From Pseudomonas sp. CFBP13508 (GTDB lineage Bacteria > Pseudomonadota > Gammaproteobacteria > Pseudomonadales > Pseudomonadaceae), in contig NZ_QFZZ01000006.1 in NCBI RefSeq assembly GCF_005233515.1, positions 365,550-429,549 of the forward strand: 64,000 bases of DNA, given 5' to 3'. The notes under the pieces were generated by a model that ran no database searches, was not told where the DNA came from, and worked only from the letters and a program-made list of their open reading frames with translations. The position numbers and the translations under genes were made by a program. Below are positions 35,260 to 43,792 of the stretch, one piece after another (position 1 is the first letter of the stretch; each line of letters begins with the position of its first letter).

Positions 35260-35514
35260 ATGGTCGAACAAGTTGAACTGAATCGCCTCTTTTGGCACAG
35301 CCGTCGCGGCATGCTTGAGCTTGACGTGCTGCTGGTGCCGTTCGTGCAGGAGGTTTACGCGACGTTGAATCAAGTGGATCGCGATCTGTACGTGCGTTTG
35401 CTGACCTGTGAGGATCAGGACATGTTCGGCTGGTTCATGGAGCGCAGCGAGTCGGAAGACCCCGAGCTGCAACGCATGGTCCGGATGATTCTGGATCGTG
35501 TCCAGCCCAAGTAA
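35260..35514 (+). CDS. sdhE: FAD assembly factor SdhE
   Basis: Helps attach FAD covalently to SdhA of succinate dehydrogenase and FrdA. The 84-residue protein starts MVEQVELNRLFWHSRRG and holds the RGxxE signature at R16-G17-x-x-E20. The frame upstream is longer, but the ATG at 35260 has a GGAGGG site in front and the right length. Its end overlaps ygfX by 17 bases, the pairing seen in E. coli and elsewhere. Confidence 0.93.
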   Translation: MVEQVELNRLFWHSRRGMLELDVLLVPFVQEVYATLNQVDRDLYVRLLTCEDQDMFGWFMERSESEDPELQRMVRMILDRVQPK

Positions 35515-35950
35515 TACGTTCGAATGCCGCTGGCATGCCTCACGGCAGTTGCTGGCGGCGTATCTGCAGGCCCAGGCGTTCGCCATGGGCTCGTTGTTTC
35601 TGCTGTCGATTCCACTCTGGGCCAGTCTGCTCGGCGCTTGCGCCTGTGCGCTGCATGGTTTTTGGGTGCTGCCACGGCAGATTTTGCTGAGTCATCCGCA
35701 AGCATTTTGCGGCTTGCGCCGCGATGGCGATGGCTGGCAGGTGTGGAATCAGGCTGATGGCTGGCAAGCGGTGCAACTGCGCCCGGACAGTCTGGCGCTG
35801 CCATTGATTGTGGTGCTGCGCTTTCGTCTGCGCGGAAAGTGGCGGGTCAGATCGATCTGCGTGCCACGTGACTCGCAGGCGGCGGATCTGCACCGACGCC
35901 TGCGAGTGCGGCTCAAGTTCAGCCGGCGTAGGTGGGCGGCACCAGAATAG
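35498..35950 (+). CDS. ygfX: YgfX/CptA-family membrane protein
   Basis: Small inner-membrane protein, paired with SdhE; in E. coli the partner pair was once described as a toxin-antitoxin system (CptAB), a claim later disputed. The 150-residue product starts at GTG (35498), inside sdhE, and has two close hydrophobic helices (about 17-60: LLAAYLQAQAFAMGSLFLL and ASLLGACACALHGFWVL), then a basic cytosolic tail ending LRVRLKFSRRRW. Its last 32 bases overlap the end of nadB on the other strand. Weak conservation, but order and helices fit YgfX. Confidence 0.8.
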   Translation: MSSPSNTFECRWHASRQLLAAYLQAQAFAMGSLFLLSIPLWASLLGACACALHGFWVLPRQILLSHPQAFCGLRRDGDGWQVWNQADGWQAVQLRPDSLALPLIVVLRFRLRGKWRVRSICVPRDSQAADLHRRLRVRLKFSRRRWAAPE

Positions 35951-37535
35951 TGTCGAGCGCTTCGGGCAGCATATCCGGATAGTCGAGGGTGTAATGCAGT
36001 CCGCGACTTTCCTTGCGTTCCATGGCTGAGCTGATCATCAATTCGGCAACCTGTGCCAGGTTGCGCAACTCGATCAGGTCGCGGCTGACTTTATAGTTGC
36101 TGTAAAACTCATCGATCTCATCCAGCAGCAGACGCACCCGGTGCTGCGCCCGTTGCAGACGCTTGTTGGTGCGCACGATGCCGACGTAGTCCCACATGAA
36201 TCGGCGCAACTCGTCCCAGTTGTGCGCGATGATCACGTCTTCATCCGAGTCGGTGACCTGGCTGGCGTCCCAGACGGGCAGGGCGCTTGGCGCCGCAACG
36301 TCATCGAGTTGCGCAAGAATGTCCGCCGCTGCCGAACGGGCATAAACGAAGCATTCGAGAAGCGAGTTGCTGGCCATGCGGTTGGCGCCGTGCAGACCGG
36401 TGAAACTGGTTTCGCCGATGGCGTAGAGGCCGGGTACATCGGTGCGACCGTGCTGATCGACCATCACCCCGCCACAGGTGTAGTGCGCGGCGGGGACCAC
36501 CGGGATCGGTTGTTTGGTGATGTCGATGCCGAAGCCCAGGCAGCGCTCATAAACAGTCGGGAAGTGGCTTTTGACGAACGATTCAGGCTTGTGGCTGATG
36601 TCCAGATAAACGCAGTCGACACCCAGACGCTTCATTTCATGGTCGATGGCCCGCGCGACGATGTCACGAGGCGCCAGCTCCGCTCGTTTGTCGAAGCGAT
36701 ACATGAAGCGCTCGCCGTTGGGCAGCTTCAAATGCGCGCCTTCGCCGCGCAGCGCTTCAGTAATCAGGAAACTCTTGGCTTGCGGGTGATACAGGCAGGT
36801 CGGGTGGAACTGGTTGAATTCCAGATTCGCCACGCGGCAACCGGAACGCCAGGCCATGGCGATGCCGTCACCGCAGGCGCCGTCGGGGTTGCTGGTATAA
36901 AGGTAGACCTTGGCCGCGCCGCCCGAAGCCAGAATCACGAAACGTGCGCCGTAGGTGTCCACTTCGCCCGTGGCGCGGTTCAGCACGTAAGCGCCCAGGC
37001 AACGATCGCCTTCCATGCCCAAGCGGCGTTCGGTGATCAGATCGACGGCGACGCGTTGTTCCAGCAATTCGATGTTTTCACGCTCTTTGGCCTGGGCCAG
37101 CAAGGTCTTGAAGATCGCCGCGCCGGTGGCGTCGGCAGCATGGATGATGCGTCGATGGCTGTGGCCACCTTCGCGGGTCAGGTGAAATTCGAAACCACCG
37201 TCTTCAGTGCCGGACTGTTCGTCGCGGGTGAACGGTACGCCTTGGTCGATCAGCCATTGAATGGCCTCGCGGCTGTGCTCGACGGTGAAGCGTACGGCGT
37301 CTTCATGGCACAAGCCGCCGCCCGCATTGAGGGTGTCGTCGACATGGGATTCGACAGTGTCGGTATCGTCGAGCACGGCGGCAACGCCGCCCTGGGCCCA
37401 GAAGGTCGAACCGTTGGCGAGATCGCCTTTGCTCAATACGGCAATGCGCAGATGACCGGGCAAGGTCAAAGCGAGAGTCAAACCGGCAGCACCGCTGCCA
37501 ATCACCAGAACATCGTGTTGGAACTGTTGGCTCAT
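35919..37535 (-). CDS. nadB: L-aspartate oxidase NadB
   Basis: FAD enzyme oxidising L-aspartate to iminoaspartate, the first step of de novo NAD synthesis. The 538-residue protein has the N-terminal dinucleotide-binding motif VIGSGAAGLTLAL (about 11-23), the substrate region GGFEFHLTREGGHSHRRI, and HYTCGGVMVDQHGRTDVPGLYAIGE in the succinate-dehydrogenase-type flavoprotein domain. The start MSQQFQHDVLVIG was chosen because upstream codons are poorly conserved and the length is right. Divergent from algU, as in P. aeruginosa. Confidence 0.96.
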   Translation of the reverse strand: MSQQFQHDVLVIGSGAAGLTLALTLPGHLRIAVLSKGDLANGSTFWAQGGVAAVLDDTDTVESHVDDTLNAGGGLCHEDAVRFTVEHSREAIQWLIDQGVPFTRDEQSGTEDGGFEFHLTREGGHSHRRIIHAADATGAAIFKTLLAQAKERENIELLEQRVAVDLITERRLGMEGDRCLGAYVLNRATGEVDTYGARFVILASGGAAKVYLYTSNPDGACGDGIAMAWRSGCRVANLEFNQFHPTCLYHPQAKSFLITEALRGEGAHLKLPNGERFMYRFDKRAELAPRDIVARAIDHEMKRLGVDCVYLDISHKPESFVKSHFPTVYERCLGFGIDITKQPIPVVPAAHYTCGGVMVDQHGRTDVPGLYAIGETSFTGLHGANRMASNSLLECFVYARSAAADILAQLDDVAAPSALPVWDASQVTDSDEDVIIAHNWDELRRFMWDYVGIVRTNKRLQRAQHRVRLLLDEIDEFYSNYKVSRDLIELRNLAQVAELMISSAMERKESRGLHYTLDYPDMLPEALDTILVPPTYAG

Positions 37536-37812
37536 TTCAGGATTCCGCTCAAAGCGACCCGGGTCGGGGTTGGCGCAAGACAGCTGGATCGGCGAGTCAA
37601 GACAGCCACACAGCCCACTAGTATATAGAGGGGTTGGGCGGCACAATAGCCGGGCCCAGATGGCATTGTGAGACTACTGCGCATTAAAAAGCGCTGTGCT
37701 TCGTCGGAAGTTTTTTCCGGCGGTTTCGGGAATAGACACCTGTATCGGCGCTGAAACAGTCTTTTCCGAGCAGGGTTGCGCAATGTCAGGTGGGTACGGC
37801 TATAAATAATTG

Positions 37813-37840
37813 GAACTTTTGCCAAAGGCCCAAGATCAAT
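37813..37840 (+). promoter_or_regulatory. Distal AlgU (sigma-E type) promoter of algU
   Basis: GAACTT (37813-37818) is followed after 17 bases by TCAAT. The -35 matches the AlgU consensus exactly and the -10 loosely. The first 11 bases after it (TTGCCAAAGGC) resemble the stretch after the proximal promoter, so the two may be a duplicated pair. Confidence 0.6.
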
Positions 37841-38006
37841 AGACGGTGCCAGAAACCAGGGACAGTGTCGGCTTCAGTGCGGAATCTGCGTTTGGATTCC
37901 TGCCGGCGAAACCGATAACAAGATTATTCGCGCAGCCGGTTCAACCCGCGCTGCGTTTTTCGTGCGTGCCAAATCAGAGCCCGCAGGAAACTTGCTTGGA
38001 GGGGGA

Positions 38007-38033
38007 GAACTTTTGCGAAAAGCCCGAGTCTAT
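38007..38033 (+). promoter_or_regulatory. Proximal AlgU (sigma-E type) promoter of algU
   Basis: GAACTT (38007-38012), a 16-base spacer and TCTAT fit the AlgU consensus GAACTT-N16/17-TCTgA. It lies 60 bases in front of the algU start and gives the known autoregulation. Confidence 0.75.
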
Positions 38034-38092
38034 GTTTGCAAGTCTGGTCGTTTAGTAATGCAAGTCTCCTCCGGGCTTATCGAGGAGTGTTC

Positions 38093-38674
38093 ATGCTAAC
38101 CCAGGAAGAGGATCAGCAGCTGGTCGAACGCGTACAGCGTGGCGACAAGCGAGCTTTCGATCTGCTGGTGCTGAAATATCAGCACAAAATTCTCGGGTTG
38201 ATCGTGCGTTTTGTGCACGACACCCATGAAGCCCAGGACGTTGCTCAGGAAGCCTTTATCAAGGCGTATCGGGCACTTGGAAATTTCCGCGGTGACAGTG
38301 CGTTTTATACGTGGCTGTACCGTATTGCCATTAACACGGCAAAGAACTACCTGGTTTCCCGCGGCCGTCGGCCGCCGGATAGCGATGTAAGTTCAGAGGA
38401 TGCAGAGTTCTACGATGGCGATCACGGCCTCAAGGATCTCGAATCACCGGAACGTGCATTGCTGCGGGATGAGATCGAAGGCACTGTCCATCGGACCATC
38501 CAGCAACTGCCAGAGGATTTGCGTACGGCTTTAACTTTACGTGAATTCGATGGTCTGAGTTACGAGGACATTGCGAGCGTCATGCAGTGTCCGGTGGGTA
38601 CCGTGCGCTCCCGGATTTTCCGCGCTCGGGAGGCCATCGATAAAGCCCTGCAACCGTTGTTGCAGGAAAACTGA
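38093..38674 (+). CDS. algU: RNA polymerase sigma factor AlgU (RpoE/AlgT)
   Basis: Extracytoplasmic-function sigma factor for envelope stress and alginate control. The 193-residue protein starts MLTQEEDQQLVERVQRGD; region 2 carries the core contact DVAQEAFIKAYRAL and RGDSAFYTWLYRIAINTAKNYL; region 4 has the helix LSYEDIASVMQCPVGTVRSRIFRAREA. The ATG at 38093 follows GAGGAG. It starts the algU-mucA-mucB-mucD run and has two AlgU-type promoters upstream. Confidence 0.98.
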   Translation: MLTQEEDQQLVERVQRGDKRAFDLLVLKYQHKILGLIVRFVHDTHEAQDVAQEAFIKAYRALGNFRGDSAFYTWLYRIAINTAKNYLVSRGRRPPDSDVSSEDAEFYDGDHGLKDLESPERALLRDEIEGTVHRTIQQLPEDLRTALTLREFDGLSYEDIASVMQCPVGTVRSRIFRAREAIDKALQPLLQEN

Positions 38675-38704
38675 GACAGCGGCGACAGCCAAGAGAGGAA
38701 CGCC

Positions 38705-39292
38705 ATGAGTCGTGAAGCCCTGCAGGAATCGCTGTCCGCAGTGATGGATAACGAAGCGGACGAACTGGAATTGCGTCGAGTGCTCAGCGCACTGGATGAT
38801 GTAGATACCCGTGAGACCTGGGCTCGTTACCAGATCGCTCGGGCAGCCATGCACAAGGATCTGCTGCTTCCGCGTCTGGATATCGCTGCGGCAGTGTCCG
38901 CTGCGCTGGAAGACGAAACGGCTCCGGCCAAAGTATCCCGCAGCCCGTGGCGTAACCTGGGTCGCCTCGCTGTTGCCGCTTCGGTGACCGTGGCCGTTCT
39001 GGCCGGTGTTCGCCTGTACAATCAGGACGAAATTGCTGGTGTTGAACTGGCCCAGCAGTCGAATCAGCCTACTCTGGCCACTCCACAGGTCAAGGGTCCG
39101 GCAGTTCTGGCTGGTTACAGCGAAAGCTCGGAAGCGACTGGTCCTATGGCTAACGGCGTTCTGCAAGGTCAGCCAGGCTGGCATGATCAGCGTCTGCCAG
39201 GCTACCTGCGTCAGCACGCTCAGCAGGCTGCACTCAAAGGAACTGAAAGCGCGCTGCCATACGCACGTGCCGCAAGCCTGGAAAACCGTTAA
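38705..39292 (+). CDS. mucA: Anti-sigma factor MucA
   Basis: Inner-membrane anti-sigma factor that holds AlgU until cut by regulated proteolysis. The 195-residue protein has a cytoplasmic AlgU-binding domain (1-80: MSREALQESLSAVMDNEADE), one membrane helix (about 87-103) and a periplasmic tail that MucB protects. Intact, with no frameshift, so alginate is expected to be under normal control. It begins 30 bases after algU and 8 bases before mucB. Confidence 0.97.
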   Translation: MSREALQESLSAVMDNEADELELRRVLSALDDVDTRETWARYQIARAAMHKDLLLPRLDIAAAVSAALEDETAPAKVSRSPWRNLGRLAVAASVTVAVLAGVRLYNQDEIAGVELAQQSNQPTLATPQVKGPAVLAGYSESSEATGPMANGVLQGQPGWHDQRLPGYLRQHAQQAALKGTESALPYARAASLENR

Positions 39293-39300
39293 GGAGGATC

Positions 39301-40266
39301 ATGCGCGCCATCCCTCTACTTTCGCTTCTGCTCAGTGGCTGGTTCGTTGTTCCAGCCCACGCTGACGAGGCCCAGGACTGGTTGACCCGTCTGGGCCAGG
39401 CCGAGCAGCAGCAAAGCTTCCACGGCACTTTCGTTTACGAGCGCAACGGCAGTTTTTCCACGCACAACATCTGGCATCGCGTCCAGAATGGCCAGGTCCG
39501 CGAGCGGTTATTGCAGCTCGACGGCTCGGCTCAGGAAGTCGTGCGCATTGATGGACGTACTCAATGCGTCAGCGGCACCCTGATTGCGGGATTGGGTGAC
39601 TCACCCAACGCTGCCGCCCGTGCGCTGGATCCCAAAAAGCTGAAGAATTGGTATGACCTTGCCGTCATTGGCAAGTCGCGCGTGGCTGGCCGTGAGGCAG
39701 TGATCGTCTCGTTGACCCCTCGTGATCAGCACCGTTACGGTTTCGAGTTGCATCTGGACAAGAAAACCGGGCTGCCGCTCAAGTCGTTGCTGTTGAATGA
39801 CAAAGGGCAGTTGCTCGAGCGTTTCCAGTTCACCAGCCTCGACACGGATGAAATCCCGTCAGACAAGGACTTGTTGGCGGACCCGGATTGCAAGCCGATC
39901 AACATTGCAAGCGACAAGGCTTCTGCAGCTAAAACCGTGCAAAACTGGCGTTCGGACTGGCTCCCGCCAGGCTTTGAGCTGACCAGCAGCAGTTCGCACA
40001 AGGATGCGCAGACCAAGACCCAAGTCAGCAGCCTGATGTATGACGATGGTCTGGCGCGTTTCTCGGTGTTCCTTGAACCGTTGAATGGCGCAACCGTCAC
40101 TGACACCCGCACTCAGTTGGGCCCGACCGTCGCGGTATCCCGTCGCCTGACCACGCCGCAGGGTGAAATGATGGTCACGGTGGTCGGTGAAATTCCGATT
40201 GGCACCGCCGAACGAATCGCTCTATCGATGCGTAACAACGATGGCGCTGCGACCAGCAAGCAGTGA
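39301..40266 (+). CDS. mucB: Sigma-factor regulatory protein MucB
   Basis: Periplasmic protein that shields MucA from AlgW-type cleavage and releases it on binding lipid signals. The 321-residue precursor has a signal peptide (MRAIPLLSLLLSGWFVVPAHA) followed by the RseB/MucB N-terminal lipid-binding fold (FVYERNGSFSTHNIWH) and a smaller C-terminal domain (WLPPGFELTSSS). Preceded by AAGGAGG. No gene like mucC follows; the next gene, mucD, is 208 bases on. Confidence 0.95.
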   Translation: MRAIPLLSLLLSGWFVVPAHADEAQDWLTRLGQAEQQQSFHGTFVYERNGSFSTHNIWHRVQNGQVRERLLQLDGSAQEVVRIDGRTQCVSGTLIAGLGDSPNAAARALDPKKLKNWYDLAVIGKSRVAGREAVIVSLTPRDQHRYGFELHLDKKTGLPLKSLLLNDKGQLLERFQFTSLDTDEIPSDKDLLADPDCKPINIASDKASAAKTVQNWRSDWLPPGFELTSSSSHKDAQTKTQVSSLMYDDGLARFSVFLEPLNGATVTDTRTQLGPTVAVSRRLTTPQGEMMVTVVGEIPIGTAERIALSMRNNDGAATSKQ

Positions 40267-40355
40267 GCTGATTTCAGTCATTTCCACTTCGTCGTCGAGA
40301 CGTCGAAATGTTTGCTGAGCATTTTCATTTGCAAAACCCCTGAAAATTTTTTATA

Positions 40356-40384
40356 GGTCAGAGCCTCACGGCTCTGGCCTTGTT
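40356..40384 (+). terminator. Hairpin between mucB and mucD
   Basis: GGTCAGAGCC and GGCTCTGGCC form a stem around TCAC, followed by TTGTTTG. It is a weak-to-moderate terminator in the middle of the operon, where mucC would be in P. aeruginosa. mucD may therefore be partly under its own promoter. Confidence 0.55.
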
Positions 40385-40474
40385 TGTTGTTCCCGGAACA
40401 AAAATGCCGGTCTGTGGTTTCCGGTGTTCCTTTGCTCCATATCGCTTAACCCTGCTCGTCGTAACGGGAGCTGT

Positions 40475-41908
40475 ATGTCGATACCAAGTTTGAAGTCTTA
40501 CCTTTCCATCTTCGCCACCGTGCTGTTGCTCGGTCAGGCGGTTCCTGCTGCGCAAGCGGCCGATCTGCCTGATTTCACCCAGTTGGTCGAACAAGCGTCG
40601 CCTGCGGTGGTGAACATCAGTACCACGCAGAAACTGCCGGACCGTCGCGTCAACCAGCAGATGCCGGATCTGGAAGGCCTGCCACCGATGCTGCGCGAAT
40701 TCTTCGAGCGCGGCATGCCGCCTCAGCAGCGCTCGCCACGTGGCGATGGCCGCCAGCGTGAAGCGCAATCGCTGGGCTCGGGGTTCATCATTTCGCCGGA
40801 TGGCTACATCCTCACCAACAACCACGTGATCGCCGATGCTGACGAAATCCTCGTCCGTCTGGCTGATCGCAGTGAGATGAAAGCCAAACTGGTCGGCACC
40901 GACCCACGTTCTGACGTGGCGTTGCTGAAAATCGAAGGCAAGGATCTGCCAGTGCTCAAGCTCGGCAAATCCCAGGACTTGAAGGCCGGCCAGTGGGTCG
41001 TCGCAATCGGTTCGCCATTCGGCTTTGACCACACCGTGACCCAAGGCATCGTCAGCGCCGTCGGTCGCAGCCTGCCGAACGAAAACTATGTGCCATTCAT
41101 TCAGACCGACGTGCCTATCAACCCGGGCAACTCCGGTGGCCCGCTGTTCAACCTGAACGGTGAAGTGGTCGGCATCAACTCGCAGATCTACACCCGCTCC
41201 GGCGGCTTCATGGGCGTGTCGTTCGCGATCCCGATCGACGTGGCGATGGATGTCTCCAATCAGCTCAAGAGCGGTGGCAAAGTCAGCCGTGGCTGGCTGG
41301 GCGTGGTCATTCAGGAAGTGAACAAGGACCTCGCCGAATCGTTCGGTCTGGATAAGCCGGCCGGCGCCCTCGTTGCGCAGATCCAGGATGACGGCCCTGC
41401 GGCCAAGGGCGGCCTGCAGGTTGGCGACGTGATTCTGAGCATGAACGGTCAGCCGATCGTCATGTCGGCCGACTTGCCGCATCTGGTCGGCGCGCTGAAG
41501 GCTGGCGCCAAAGCCAATCTGGAAGTGATTCGCGAAGGCAAGCGCAAGAATGTCGAGTTGACTGTCGGCGCGATCCCGGACGAGGACAAAGAGCTGGACG
41601 CGCTGCCGAAATCCGGCGCTGAAAGCAGCAGCAACCGCCTCGGTGTTGCGGTCGGTGAATTGACCGCCGAGCAGAAGAAAACCTACGACCTCAAAGGCGG
41701 TGTGGTGATCAAGGAAGTGCAGGACGGTCCTGCGGCCCTGATCGGTCTGCAACCGGGTGACGTGATCACCCACCTGAACAACCAGGCCATCGGCTCGGCC
41801 AAGGAGTTCACCGACATCGCCAAGGCGTTGCCGAAGAACCGTTCGGTGTCGATGCGCGTGCTGCGTCAGGGCCGTGCCAGCTTCATCACCTTCAAACTGG
41901 CGGAATAA
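40475..41908 (+). CDS. mucD: Periplasmic serine protease MucD (DegP/HtrA family)
   Basis: Protease-chaperone of the periplasm and negative regulator of alginate. The 477-residue precursor has a signal peptide (cleavage near AQA-A), a trypsin-like domain with catalytic H117 (TNNHVI), D147 (DPRSDVALL) and S220 (NPGNSGGPLF), and two PDZ domains (about 270-360 and 370-470). The upstream extension of the frame is not used, since the ATG at 40475 follows GGGAGC and starts the signal. Confidence 0.95.
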   Translation: MSIPSLKSYLSIFATVLLLGQAVPAAQAADLPDFTQLVEQASPAVVNISTTQKLPDRRVNQQMPDLEGLPPMLREFFERGMPPQQRSPRGDGRQREAQSLGSGFIISPDGYILTNNHVIADADEILVRLADRSEMKAKLVGTDPRSDVALLKIEGKDLPVLKLGKSQDLKAGQWVVAIGSPFGFDHTVTQGIVSAVGRSLPNENYVPFIQTDVPINPGNSGGPLFNLNGEVVGINSQIYTRSGGFMGVSFAIPIDVAMDVSNQLKSGGKVSRGWLGVVIQEVNKDLAESFGLDKPAGALVAQIQDDGPAAKGGLQVGDVILSMNGQPIVMSADLPHLVGALKAGAKANLEVIREGKRKNVELTVGAIPDEDKELDALPKSGAESSSNRLGVAVGELTAEQKKTYDLKGGVVIKEVQDGPAALIGLQPGDVITHLNNQAIGSAKEFTDIAKALPKNRSVSMRVLRQGRASFITFKLAE

Positions 41909-41930
41909 GCCAGCAGGCAGGTAAAACGAA

Positions 41931-41956
41931 ACCGCCTCGAAAGAGGCGGTTTTTTT
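41931..41956. terminator. Terminator between mucD and bepA
   Basis: ACCGCCTC-GAAA-GAGGCGGT followed by seven T; on the other strand the hairpin has only a short A-rich side. It ends the algU-mucD run and probably bepA as well. Confidence 0.9.
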
Positions 41957-41989
41957 GTGTCTGCAGTTTTTGTCTTAGTCGGGAAAGAC

Positions 41990-43423
41990 TCAGCCCATCA
42001 TGTCCTTGACCATACGCTCCTGCTCCATCAGTTCGCGCTGGCGGGCATCGATGCGCGAGGACAGCGGGAAGTTGTTGCCGGCCTTGCGCTTGGCGAAGTC
42101 CAGCTGCTGAATGGCCTGGCGGTAATCGCCGACCAGTGCAAAATACTCGGCGCGCGCCTGATGCAGTCCGATAATATTGCCCGACAGACCGCGGGTTTCA
42201 GCAACCTGATACCAGACGTCCGGATCATCCGGGCGTGACTTGAGCAGACTGTCGAGTGCCTTCTCGGCATCGGCGGCGCGATTCTGTTTCAGCAGCAGAT
42301 CGACGCGCACCTGATTCAGCGGATAGTTGCCCGGGAACTGCGCAAGCATGCGGTCGACCCGTGACTGCGCATCGGGCAGACGATTGTTGGTGATGTCCAG
42401 ATCGATCTGCGCGAGGTTGTAGATGATCTCGTTGGGTGACTTGGCCAGCAGTTGCTTGAGGTTCTCCCGCGCTTCATTGAGCTGGCCGCCCTTGATCTGG
42501 GCGATGGCGAGGCCGTAACGCGCCACGTCGTTTTTCGGATTCTCATCGAGCAGGGCGCGGAAACGCTTGGCGCCCAGCCCCGGGGTTTCCTCGTAGATCA
42601 ACTGTACCCGCGCGCGGATCAACTGGTAGCGCATGCTGTCTTCGATGCCGCCCGGTTTCGCCTGCTCGGCGCGGTTGCGGGTGTCGGCGATACGCGATTC
42701 GGTGACCGGGTGAGTCAGGAGGAATTCCGGCGGCTTGGCATCGAAGCGGTATTGGCGCATCAGACGCTCGAACATGGTCGGCATCGAGCGCGGGTCGTAC
42801 CCGGCCTTTTCCAGATTGAGGATGCCGATACGGTCGGCCTCCTGTTCGTTCTGCCGTGAGAAGCGCCGTTGTTCCTGCAACGCCGCAGCCTGGGTGCCGG
42901 CGATGGTGGCGATACCGGCATCACCGCCGCCTGCCGCCGCGATGACGATACCCGCCAGCAACGCGGCCATCATCGGCACCTGCATTCTTTGTGAGGCTTC
43001 GACGCCGCGAGCGAAGTGGCGTTGCGACAAGTGCGCCAATTCGTGAGCGAGCACCGAGGCGTATTCACCTTCGGTCTGGGCGTTGAGGAACAGGCCGCCG
43101 TTGACCCCGACCACGCCGCCCGGCGCTGCGAAGGCGTTGAGTTGTGGGCTGTTGATCAGGATGAATTCCAGGCGCCTGTCGGAGACCTGGCTGGTCTCGA
43201 CCAGCTTGTACACGCTGGATTCGACGTAATCCTTGAGCTGCGGATCGTTGAGCTGGGAAACCTGACTGCGCAGCATGGCCAGCCAGGCGCGGCCGAGCTG
43301 GTATTCCTGTTGCGGCGAGACAATGGCAGAGCTGGCGTCGCCGAGTGACGGCAGATCGTCGGCAAAGCCTGGTGAGGCGAGCAGGCAAGCGAGCGTCAGC
43401 AGGGTAGGGCGCAGAAAAGTCAT
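41990..43423 (-). CDS. bepA: Periplasmic M48 metalloprotease BepA
   Basis: Protease-chaperone that helps assemble or remove LptD and other outer-membrane proteins. The 477-residue protein has a signal peptide (MTFLRPTLLTLACLLASPGFA), a zinc protease domain with HELAH (H127, E128, H131) and the third ligand in RQNEQEADRIG, and a C-terminal set of TPR repeats (about 300-470). The start MTFLRP is chosen over one seven residues upstream, because the signal then begins properly. Pairs well with the envelope-stress genes next door. Confidence 0.92.
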   Translation of the reverse strand: MTFLRPTLLTLACLLASPGFADDLPSLGDASSAIVSPQQEYQLGRAWLAMLRSQVSQLNDPQLKDYVESSVYKLVETSQVSDRRLEFILINSPQLNAFAAPGGVVGVNGGLFLNAQTEGEYASVLAHELAHLSQRHFARGVEASQRMQVPMMAALLAGIVIAAAGGGDAGIATIAGTQAAALQEQRRFSRQNEQEADRIGILNLEKAGYDPRSMPTMFERLMRQYRFDAKPPEFLLTHPVTESRIADTRNRAEQAKPGGIEDSMRYQLIRARVQLIYEETPGLGAKRFRALLDENPKNDVARYGLAIAQIKGGQLNEARENLKQLLAKSPNEIIYNLAQIDLDITNNRLPDAQSRVDRMLAQFPGNYPLNQVRVDLLLKQNRAADAEKALDSLLKSRPDDPDVWYQVAETRGLSGNIIGLHQARAEYFALVGDYRQAIQQLDFAKRKAGNNFPLSSRIDARQRELMEQERMVKDMMG

Positions 43424-43521
43424 GCACAAAGCCTTGGAGGACAAAGACCTTACTGTAGCCGGACACCGAAGCCGCGACCAGATATTCTAGGCAGCTCGAC
43501 AACCCGAACCGGAGTGACGCA

Positions 43522-43761
43522 ATGACTGACGCTGTAGCCCATGACGTAGAATTGGACGCCAGTGGCCTGAACTGTCCTTTGCCGTTGCTCAAGGCAAAAA
43601 TGGAACTCAACAAACTGCAAAGTGGCGCTGTGCTCAAGGTGATCGCTACCGATGCCGGCTCGCAACGCGACTTCCGTACCTTTGCCAAACTCGCCGGTCA
43701 TGCGCTGTTGCGCGAAGAAGACGAGGCTGGGGTCTACCGTTACTGGTTGAAAAAAGCCTGA
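43522..43761 (+). CDS. TusA-family sulfurtransferase-like protein
   Basis: A 79-residue sulfur-carrier protein of the TusA/SirA family. The active Cys is C18 in LNCPLPLLKAK, the family CPxP motif. ASGLNCPLPLLKAKMELN is close to the family start. Usual roles are sulfur relay to tRNA modification or other acceptors; partner unknown. Begins 31 bases upstream of the PerM-type gene, so the two may be co-transcribed. Confidence 0.85.
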   Translation: MTDAVAHDVELDASGLNCPLPLLKAKMELNKLQSGAVLKVIATDAGSQRDFRTFAKLAGHALLREEDEAGVYRYWLKKA

Positions 43762-43792
43762 AGCGCCGCGCTAAAAACCGAAGGGATTATTG

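Larger units (their letters stand above)
37536..38092. other. Long intergenic region between nadB and algU
   Basis: 557 bases between divergent genes. It contains two AlgU-type promoters that read toward algU (listed separately) and the leader of the algU operon. I see no open frame with support. The nadB promoter must also be here but was not recognised. Confidence 0.6.

Noticed and set aside
35260..35950. CptBA toxin-antitoxin system
   Set aside because: The pair matches SdhE and YgfX; SdhE has the RGxxE flavinylation motif, and the toxin-antitoxin reading of this pair is disputed.
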